Position numbers and translations under genes: made by a program
Assembly: GCA_038207425.1 (NCBI GenBank)
Contig: JBBQZU010000051.1
Span: forward strand, 1 to 14,204
Source: JBBQZU01 sp038207425
GTDB lineage: Bacteria; Bacteroidota; Bacteroidia; Flavobacteriales_D; Cryomorphaceae
Reading direction: 5' to 3'
DNA length: 14,204 nucleotides
Part shown: piece after piece, positions 1 through 9,600 of the stretch
Position numbering within the stretch: the stretch's first letter is position 1
Layout: the number at the start of each line of letters is the position of its first letter
Notes under the pieces: generated by a model
The model's database searches: none
What the model was told of the DNA's origin: nothing
The model's input: only the letters and a program-made list of their open reading frames with translations

Positions 1-114
1 TTTCCGTCATGATCAAGACTCAAGACTCAAACCTTATCCCAAAAAATCCACCACATTGCGCCTGTGTTAAAATCGTTTCTTGTTTTGGAAATTCACTGCG
101 GCGCTTACGTGCAT

Positions 115-166
115 GGCGCGTTCATATCCCACGGTTGAAACTGTGGGATATGATACGGTTCGCGCC
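115..166. repeat. REP-like palindrome
   Basis: Outer arms GGCGCG (115-120) and CGCGCC (161-166) enclose a perfect 10-bp inner stem, CATATCCCAC (123-132) with GTGGGATATG (143-152). The inner stem extends a few pairs into a small loop around GGTTGAAACT. A second small palindrome, TTGCC-T-GGCAA, follows at 181-191. The form is like the dispersed REP-type palindromes found in many Bacteroidota intergenic regions. That family assignment is from general knowledge; only one copy is in the window. Confidence 0.55.
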
Positions 167-214
167 GATGGGGCGATTTGTTGCCTGGCAATAGTTGTAT
201 TACCTTAGAAGTGC

Positions 215-257
215 GAATATCATATACCCGAAAAAAGAAACCAAAAACCAAAAAACC
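215..257 (+). repeat. A-rich direct repeat, copy 1
   Basis: This block starts GAATATCATATACCCGAAAA and runs into AACCAAAAACCAAAAAACC. It matches the block at 338-386 almost base for base, with a few substitutions and a one-base gap, at a spacing of 123 bp. It lies downstream of the giant gene and is not coding. Confidence 0.6.
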
Positions 258-337
258 GAGGTTTCGCCCCAGCGAAGGGTTCTTCGTTTTTATCCCTGGT
301 GTGATTTTCACCTGACCAGGATTTTCACCTCGAAATG

Positions 338-386
338 GAATATCAAACACCCGAAAAACTGAACCAAAAACCAAAAACCAAAAACC
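338..386 (+). repeat. A-rich direct repeat, copy 2, with 7-mer tandem
   Basis: This is the second copy of the 215-257 block, starting GAATATCAAACACCCGAAAA. It ends in three consecutive ACCAAAA heptamers plus a partial one (363-386), a length-variable simple repeat. It sits about 40 bp past the stop codon of the giant gene, so it would lie in that gene's 3' untranslated region or just beyond it. Confidence 0.6.
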
Positions 387-424
387 ATCAACATTCTTCG
401 GCCACTGTCAGAACGGCGCAATTC

Positions 425-640
425 TCAATAGAAAAACCTCCTACTCTCTTCTCTCTGTCCATCGGAAAGACGAAGCACATAGACGCCGCGCGCGATGTTC
501 AAGTTGAGTGTACTGCGGTTCTGGCCTTCGTAGTTTTCAAAGATGCTGCCATGTACGAGGCGACCGCTGATGTCGTAAATCTCAACGGTGAGGTAGGGCG
601 CAGAAGCGGTGTAAACGAAGTCGATGGCCGATTCGGTGCG
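425..640 (-). other. Type A T9SS C-terminal sorting domain (part of the giant CDS)
   Basis: The last roughly 70 residues have the expected strand pattern: a start near VFRTESAIDFVY, then LTVEIYDISGRLVHG, a polar turn NYEGQNRSTLNL, then GVYVLRLSDGQREESRRFFY to the stop. The YDISGRLV and GVYVLRL motifs are the hallmarks of this domain. It directs outer-membrane passage through the Por machinery and is normally removed by the sortase PorU; that function comes from the family, not from this sequence. Confidence 0.88.
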
Positions 641-3600
641 GAACACGCTGTGCAGACCGAAGCCGCCGTCATTGCCACTGTTGATGCGCACCACTTCCAC
701 TTCGCTGTAGGTGAAGGTGCCGTCAAAATCGGTTTGTTTGATGCGGTAATAGGAAGTGCCGGTATAGGGGGCATCATCGGTATAGAGGTAGTTTAGAATG
801 TTGTTGCTGTTGCCCGCTCCCTGCACGGTGCCTACAACTTCCCAGTGCTGGACGTCGCGGCTGCGCTGTAGGGTGAAGTAGTCGTTATTAATTTCACTGG
901 CTGTGGTCCATACTGCATCTACCAAACCGGCCTCCGTGGCACGTGCGGTGAAGCTTAGCAAAGTGATGGGGAGAATATTGCCCGGGCCGCTGGAGCCAAT
1001 GGTGAACGGACTGAAACTGCTGAAGGGACCTGTTTGGGTATAACCCCGATCGTTGGGATTAATCACGTTGACCACGGCCACTCCTGCCGTTTCCCAACTG
1101 CTGCCGTTGAAGTGGGCTACTGTAAGGCTGGCCGGCTGGTTAACATCATAGCAAGCGCTGATTTCATTCCAGTAGAGCCTTATATCGGCATTGATGCTAC
1201 CCACTACCCTGTCAATATCCCAATAATTGCAGGTAGATACTTCGGTGAGGGGCAAAATTCTAGGTGGCTTATTACTGCCCGATGAATATGCGGGGTTATG
1301 GTTCTCATGAAAATACCTCACGCTATAGGCCGCCGAGGTAGATGCTGAAACAGCGCGCACACCTGCGGGCATAAACACCTTCACAATGTTCATTGGGTCG
1401 ATATCCTCATAATCGCCGGTAGGATATTCAAAGTAGGTACTTCCGTCAAATCCTATCTTGCGGACATACCCATTCACGAAACTCTGGATTCCCTCGCCGG
1501 CCGTTAAAGCGCCGTTCTTGATAACCACTTCATCAGCAGGGGTTTCCGACTGTACGATACCATTGGTAAAAGTCATCGTACCTCCTACCCTTATCACATC
1601 TTTTAGCAGCAGCCTGCCATCGCCGAAGGTATTGTTCACAATGATGTTGTGGAAATCTTCACCACCGTTGGCTTCAATGGTGTTGAAGGCGGTAGTGTTG
1701 GCAAAGATTACCGTGCTGCTTCCTTCGGTAAATGATGCCGTACCCACATCATTGTTCCAGGTGCCGAATATATTGATGTTCTGACCATTTGCAGCCAGTG
1801 GGCCAGTGCCGCGGATATTCAGATCGTTGAGTACGGTTATTGCTTCATTGAGGGTTTTGGTTCCTGTATTGTCAAAGCTCACGACCGAAAAAGTTTCGCC
1901 GCCGCTACCGCTAATATTCGTAGTGGTAATGGTCTGCGCGCCGGTTCCGTTGAAAATTACTTCCTGCATGCCGTGGTTAAATGCGCTTGGTGCTCCGCTG
2001 CGACTCCAATTACCGCCTATATCAAAAGTGCCTGAATTTGCCGTAAGGGTAAAGTCACCATCTACAATATTCAGGTTGTTGCGCAGGGAGCGGGGTGAGT
2101 TCATAAGTAGCTCTGTTGCTGCGCCGAGTACATCTACATTAAAGGGTATTCCGGGTGCGGAGGAGGTAACGGTTCCTGTGCTCCATGTAAGGTCGGAGCT
2201 CTGCACAGTATAGTCAAACCCATTTGCAAAACGCAGGATGCTGTTTGTTGCATAGTAGCAAGGTGTGCCAATCGCATAGCCCCCGCCGAGCACTGCCAGC
2301 ACGCCCTGTATGGTCACGTAGCTATCGAGCACTGTAGGGTAGTTTACTCCAAACCCGAAATTGCAGCCTCCATTGCCTATGCGCACTTCCACGTTGGGAG
2401 TGAAAACCAGGGTTGTTCCATTATTTTGCGTGAAGCGCTTGGTATAGAACAAATCACCGGCTTCGCCTAGCCCGGTAATATCAAAACGGCTTCCTGCAGC
2501 GCCTGTAATGCTGCGCACCCCGCTTCCATTGAGCGTGAGGTCGCCGCTGTAAGTACCTACCGCATCTCTGCCCCTGGCGGTAAGCACGTGGCTGCCGAGA
2601 TCAATATTCGCCCCGTTTATAAACATATTGCGGTTGAAGGTGCGGCTTCCGCCCAATGTGGTGGTAATAGAACCTTCCACGATCAGGTCGGCAACTACAT
2701 TGTCAGCGGGATTCCACTCCAGGCCGGTGGTAAAGGAATTGATGCGGTAGTAAATATTGTAGCGGTCGGTGCCTGTTACGATTGGCGACTTGCTGATGGT
2801 AGCCGCGCTGCTGTTTCTCCACAGGTCCTTGTTATTGGCCATGATCATGTCAAATGCCCCCACGTTTAAAGTACCGTTGGAAAGCTGCAGGCGTTCGGTG
2901 ATGGTGGTATTTCCATTTGGCACCACGCTGCCCCCATTGTTGTTGATGGCGAGGTAGGCAAATGATGGGATATTTTCGATGTTCTGCACATTGCCCACGC
3001 CGACCATCTCTACTTCTCGGTTGTTAATAACAAAGGTGCCGTTGGTAGAATGGCGCACAAGGTTTCCACCTACAAGCAGGTCGCCATTGAAGGTGTCGCT
3101 TAGCGTAAGACTTCCCATCGCCGTGCCGCCGCCGATGCTAACATTGCCGGGTACTACGAGATTGCCAGTCATGGAATTCATATTGAGCGCCCCGACCTGA
3201 TCGATGGTAAGGTTGCCGCGTATGGGGCGGTCAGTTGCTCCGGTACCCATATTCAGTGGATTGGTACCGAATATCTGCACATTGAAAGGGAAACCGATAT
3301 TTCCTGAAAGGGTATTCCACTCCGCAGCCCGGTTGTAAGGGCCTGTGGTGGCATAGCGCAGGGTGGAGTTGTTGCTGTATAGTGGGGGGTTGGTAATAAC
3401 AAAGCCGTTGTTAGAGATTTGCAGGGTTCCGTTCACAACGGTAAGGCCTGCAGTGCCGCAGTCGAGACCACTGCGCAGGTTGAGCGTTACGTTATTGTCT
3501 ATAAGACACGAACCGCTCGACACGCCGAGGAAAATTTTATTCGATCCGTCAATTTCAACAATACTGCCTGTAGGACCCGTGAACGTAACTTGCCCATTTT

Positions 3601-6600
3601 GCATACGTATGCTTCCGCCTCCTGCGCCTGTAAAACTCAGGCGATTGCCATTCAGGTTTATTGGTATATTCTGGGCCGGAAGCAAACCAGTGGTGAATGT
3701 AGCAATGTCGGCACCTGAACCGCTCACGGTAATGTTGTTATTGAGTGTGAAACTACCTAATGTTTTGGATGTAGCCAGGAAATTAAAAACTTCATCCCCC
3801 GGACAGGTAATTGTTTGAGCTGTAGTACCCTGAAATAGCAATCGGCTGCCCGCCTCATCCAAACCCGCGCTTCCGTAATTACTCCAGTTGCCTCTCAGGT
3901 CTATAATGTTATTACGAGGCCGAAGTATTCCTGCTTGAATGTTAACATTGCCATCAATCCGGATGGTTTGTGTGCCGGTGTTAGGAGCGAAAGCTACATC
4001 GGTGGTTGAACCAACAAGGCGGAAGTTGAAAATGCGAGTTAAAATAACTTCGTTAGGAAAGGCTTCAATTACTTGTGGTGCTCCACTGGCCCCGTTGCAT
4101 TCCAGTGTTCCGGTTAGTTCGATGGTAGTGATTCCTCCATCAATAATTACATTTCCACCCACAGCGATAAGATTGCCATTATCCCTAAAGTTCGTCCCAT
4201 TGGGCATGCTGATAATCAAATCATTTCGCACATCCAGTGATGTATTTCCAGAGGCCAGCCTTAATGAAGTATTGTTGCTTGTTTTATTGCTTGTAAGGCT
4301 GCGTAGACGTATAGGATTGCCGCTGTTGCTGGTATACAGTTGATTTGACGCGCTATTGGCAATGAGGTTGATACGATTGTATGCGTCATTATTGAAGCTC
4401 GCATTGTCGTTCACATTAAGGCTGCCATTATGTAACAAATTAATGTCTGTAGAAGCTCCTACAATGACATTTTCCACAATATTCCAGGTGCCATTAAGAG
4501 TAGTATTTCCCGCAAAACTTTTTGTTCCGCTTCCGGAAAATCTCAGGTTGCTATATGCGGTATTCACTGTTACAATCTGGTCGCCTGCGCGGTTGTAATT
4601 TACCAGGCTACCATTGCCTAAGGTAAAGGTCGCACTTATATTGGCGAAAGTTGCGTTAACGTTTCCTCCTAATCCAGCCGGGTTCGCTGTATTAACTATA
4701 CCGTTGACCCCTAATTGGATAGCGCTGTGGGTCCCGGAAATAACAAATTCTCCTGTATTCAAGATGCCAAATACGATTATTGCAAATCCGTTACAGACCT
4801 TGTTAGAAACAAGGGTACAATTGGTTCCTGCGGAAATTAACAAGCCATTTCCTGGGATTCCTATACTCCCAGTACCACCTATTATTCCAGTTGAACCATT
4901 TATAACGAAGGCTATTCCTCCCCCACCGGAAGTAATATTACCAGAACCAATTATTCCATTACGGAAGGTTTTTGCACCAGCAGATACCCAGTTGCTATTT
5001 CCATTGGCCTCATAAAGGCCATTGATGATAGTTGGATTGCTTGCACCAACATTTCCAGTATTAGTTGACACTCTGAAAACAGGAATAGTAGTTGCATCTG
5101 CGTTAGGGAAGTACGTCTGGTTGGCGGTGGCAAAGGGAGAACTGTTGTTCCACTCAAACACACTCTGGTGGTCGTAAATCACCCGGTTGGAAGAGTTATT
5201 ACCAGCCATATTAACTGAAATATCTGCGATCACACCTGAAGAAATTCTTATGGTTCCGCCTGTGTTCACGCGGATGCGCACGGTGGTGTTGGTATAGGCA
5301 GGAGCAGTTCCTCCGGTGATTTCATACACCCCCCCGTTCTGTATGACCAGATCGTCGCCAGAGCCATCGGCAATGCCGATGGTACCTCCCGATTGAAGGA
5401 TTCTACCACCATTCTCCACCAATGTTTGGTCAATTGTGACCGATGTATTTACGGTCACAGTATGACCGTTTCTCACCGTGATGGCAGCCGATGCGGATGT
5501 AGGTCCACAAGTGGGAATGGTCCAGGGAGGATTGCCATCCACGCTATGCTCCCAGGTATTGAAGGCGGCCCAGTTGCCGCTGCCCGCACTACGATAATGC
5601 CAGGCGGTGTTGGTGCAAACTGAGATGTCATAGTGGAAATCGTCGATCATAATGCGCTCCCCGCCCGAGCTCAGCACACGGATGATCAGGTCGCCCGGGT
5701 CAAAATCAACGGCGGGTGACAGGATGTGGTTGAACACCCGCCACTGCGACCCGGCGGCCAGCAATGCGTTGTTGATGGTGGCCAGCACAGCCGACCAGGT
5801 AGCGCCCCCGTCGGTGCTGAATTGCACGGCATAGTTGGGATCGGGACTGTCATCCCAGCGTCTCACCTTAAAACCAAACGAAGTCACGGTTCCTCCCTGG
5901 GTGAAGGTAGCGCGCCAGTCAGGCGCGCCTCCGGCTTGCAGTTCCCATGAATAGCTTCCCAAAGCACCCGGAAAGCCATCCACAGCAGTGGTTCCATTGC
6001 GCAGGGCCGGACCGCCGGTGAAATTCCAGCTTAACTGGTTGTATTGATGATCCGTTCGATAGGAAGTAAGGAGACCCGATCCTGCTTGCCAAATAGGTAC
6101 GTTGCTATCGAAATTAATAGTTATGGCATCGGCCGTAAGCACCGCACCGTGCAGGGCCACTATCTGTGTGGTGGCCCCTGTGCTTGTGGCGCTCATATTG
6201 CCATTGGCATAGCCCGCGGCAATGCCCGCCAGACGCACGTAGATGGTGGTGGCGCTTACCGCAAAATTGGTTGGGGACAGGGTGATGGCGGTGGTAAATC
6301 CACTGCCGCTTGTAAGTGAAATTTCGTAACCCGTAGGAGCAGTGAGCACAATACCGTCATTCAATTGGGTTCCGCTAACGGTAAGTGTCTGCTCGGCAGA
6401 AGCTCCGCCTTCTGGGATGGTGAAGGGGAAGAGGATGCCACCGGGTACGGTAACAAATATTTCCGGGCGGCGGGGCACAAGCTCTCCCGTGCTTAGCAGT
6501 ATGGCTGGGCCGTAGCTGGTGAAGGTGATCCGGTTGATCTGGGCTTCGGTGAGGTGGTTGGCCGCTGAACCCACAAAGATGCGTCCGCCTGTGCCCGGGT

Positions 6601-9600
6601 TACCTGCTGTGCCTGCCCAGCCGGTGATGGTGAGGGTTGCACTGACATTCCAAGTTTCACCGCTGCTGTTGGCAAAGCGAAGCTCGTGGGCGTTGCTTCC
6701 AAGGGCAGCCGTGGAACTATTGTCCAGGCGCAAGTTGCTGCTGTTGGTAAACACCCGCCCTGTCGCTATGTTTGTAGTGGCTAATACTCCCCCGTTCAAT
6801 ACGATCTGGCTGTTCAAAGCGGCGTTGGCACTCGGGTTCAACCTCAACTCACCTACAGTTATGGTGGTGGTATTCGTGTAGAGTGTGTTATTAGGTGCGG
6901 TTAGCGTCATTGTACCTGGCCCGGTCTTGGTTATCCCTCCGGAACTGGCGGTTGTGCTGTTGATGCGCCAGTCGATAATTAGGTTTGCCCCTGCACCTAC
7001 GTTAAAAGTACGAATGGCGTCATTCAGATTAAAGCGAAGTGCTAACCCGCCCCCGGTATTCGTAAAGTTCGGATTGGTTCCATCATTTACAGTCACTGTG
7101 CCACCAATCCTGAAAGTCCCTCCGCTGGCAGATATGGCAGTGTTGTCAACCGTAGTATTACCCAGTGTGAGATTTCCATTGAAGGTGTAACCTCCACTTG
7201 AAGACATAATAACAATCCCTCCGGTGATACTCGCTGGTGCGTTAAAAATAAGAGTATTCCCTCCTTTGGTCATCAGACCACCTGACATGGTAATGCTTGC
7301 TACAGTCTCCGTTCTAGCCCCTGCATTAAAGGTACCGCTGCTTAGGGTAATGTTCGACGCATCTGCTATCTGGTTGTCGGCGACATTTCCATATTGAAGT
7401 GTTCCACCGTTGATCAGAATGTTACCGGGTATGGTGTTATTTGCCAAATCAGTGCCGCTTAGGAAGAGCGCTCCTGAGCTCACAGTGGTAAGGCCTGTGT
7501 ACGTATTTTGTCCACCCAGAGTCCAGTTTCCCGTTCCGGTTTTTGTGATACTACCACTTCCTGCGATAATTCCGGAAAAGTTTGTATTGGAATTGTTGTT
7601 ACCCGTTGCAAGGGTATGGGCGTTCAGGTTGATGGTGCCCCCTGTACCGGCTACACTTCCCACCTGATCGCTTCCGCCCATGTTGTAAACGCCTCCGCTC
7701 ACCGTTACCGGGATATTATCGGCCAACACATCAGCAATGGTGGTTTCAAAGCTACCACCGCTCACAGTAAGACTGCCTGTAGCCGTAGGAACACCGGTTG
7801 TAAGCATTGCCGCAGATACGGTGGTGGCCCCAGTGTAGGATTGTGTTCCAAACAAAGTCATATTGGTGGTGCCGCTCCCCGCCATTGTGAGCCCACCGGC
7901 GCCTGAAATGGAATTTTGGAAGAAGTTCCCTTTATTGGCTCCGTTTATGGTCAGTATTGTTCCGGTATTGAGAACAGCAGTACCACTGTTTAAAAACCCT
8001 GCCTCACGGACAGAAGCAGCGCTGGTGCTGGCGCTAACTGTCAAAGTGGTTCCGTCGGATATGTACACGTCCGTACCACCTCCAAAAGCTCCGGCTGAAA
8101 CTGAGGTAAGATTGCCTTCGTTGATGCGGGTATCGCCCGCATACGTATTCGAACCGGAAAGGGATAAATTTCCGGCCCCCACTTTTGTAAGTGCACCATT
8201 TGAAATAGGGCCACTGATGACATTATCGAAAATGGATGTAATTGTGCGAGTACCACCATTCAGATTCACGCTCCCACTCAGTGTGAGCCCCTGGCTTGCG
8301 TAGCCCAATGTTACATTACCGTTTAGAGTTACGTTTTTCGGTGTATTTCTGGTGGTAGTATCGTCAGGACGCAGTGTTGTTCCGTTACTCATAAAAAGAA
8401 TACCGGAGTTGCCTAAAGCGGCATTGTTATCGATTCTGATAGTTCCTGAAACCAGGTTAACATTTCCAGTAAGTGCGGTAAAAGCACCACTGAGCCTTAA
8501 TTCGCCTGCGCCATCCTTAAAAATTGCCCCATTTCCTGATGTTTTTCCTCCGTTCAATAAGGTGGTAGATAAATTTACCGTTCCACCGCTACCGCTGCTA
8601 ACGTCTAGGGTATTCGTATTCAAATCAATAGCGGAAATATTCAAGGTAGCAACGTCACTGTTAATGCGAGCATCCGACGCAAGTAAGACCTGACCGCTCA
8701 AGATTCTGGAATTGTTAGTTATGTTGCGTAAAGCACCACCACCAGAAACTCCGAAACCATTTAAAGTAAATGGCTCAGACGTATCAAAAACACCCGAAAA
8801 CTCCACAACTTGTCCAGGATTTACAGTTGTTCCCCCAACATTGGTACCGAGAGCGGATCCGTTTGTAATACGTATCACCCCATTCGAAACAGTAGTATTT
8901 CCTGAGTAGGTATTTGCACCACCCAGGATAAGCGTTCCGGCTCCTGCCTTGGTAAGCACATGCGCACCGCTACCCGCTATGATACCGTTATAGGTAGCCG
9001 TTTGTCCGCTAAATACGTCTATGCTACTCCCCGCATTGGTGAGGGTCATGCCCCGGTTGGCATTAATTGTCATACTGGCGCTAATGCCCAATGTACCATT
9101 TCCGATTTGAATTTTGTCAGGGGCAGCACCGCCTGGTATTGCACCGAACCTATTGTCATTTCCAACTATAAGGAAATTTTGGTTTACAAGGGTATTTCCT
9201 GTAAAAGTATTAGCGGCATTCAGAGTAAGGTTGCCGTTGCCTGTTTTGGTAAGGTTGGAAGAACCTGTCATTACTCTGGGATCCGTCAGGTCAAAGTTGG
9301 TTTCGTAAGGCTCAGCCTTGGTGAAATTAAAGTTGTTGAAATAGATATCCCTGTTGACGTGGTTGTCAGGTTGATTACCACAATAAATATTGATGTTGTT
9401 GATATTCGCACTGCTGTTGATGGTTGTCGAATAGGTCGAACCGTCAGAGCGGCGGGTCATTGTAAAGGTGTACTGCGTCCAACTGGTTCGAGTTAATGTA
9501 ACAAGCATTGGATTTGTTCCATAAGTGCCATCCGCACTGCCGTTGTTAGTTTCAATGTTTTCGATGCCCCCATTATTTACGTTGAAAATAGTTGTACCAT

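Larger units (their letters stand above)
1..424. other. Non-coding, repeat-rich left flank
   Basis: No gene can be supported here. The segment follows the 3' end of the giant minus-strand gene. It holds a strong hairpin (115-166), two copies of an A-rich block (215-257 and 338-386), a short 11-base direct repeat (303-313 and 320-330) and a small tandem repeat near the window edge (AAGACTCAAGACTCAA, 15-30). The short open frames that cross it run through these palindromes and have no recognisable protein character. Confidence 0.7.

Noticed and set aside
296..320. Possible terminator for the giant gene (CCTGGT with ACCAGG)
   Set aside because: The stem is only 6 bp with a 13-base-plus loop, and on the minus strand it is followed by GATAAAAACG rather than a T-run, so it does not qualify as an intrinsic terminator.
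9..374. Short frames on both strands at the left edge (9-194 plus, 105-374 minus)
   Set aside because: They run through the palindrome and the A-rich repeats and have no protein-like features.
335..9496. Many plus-strand open frames of 60-180 codons opposite the giant gene
   Set aside because: They lie antisense to a continuous 3203-codon frame with clear domains, and arise from its Gly/Asn/Thr/Val-rich codon pattern. None shows a recognisable motif.
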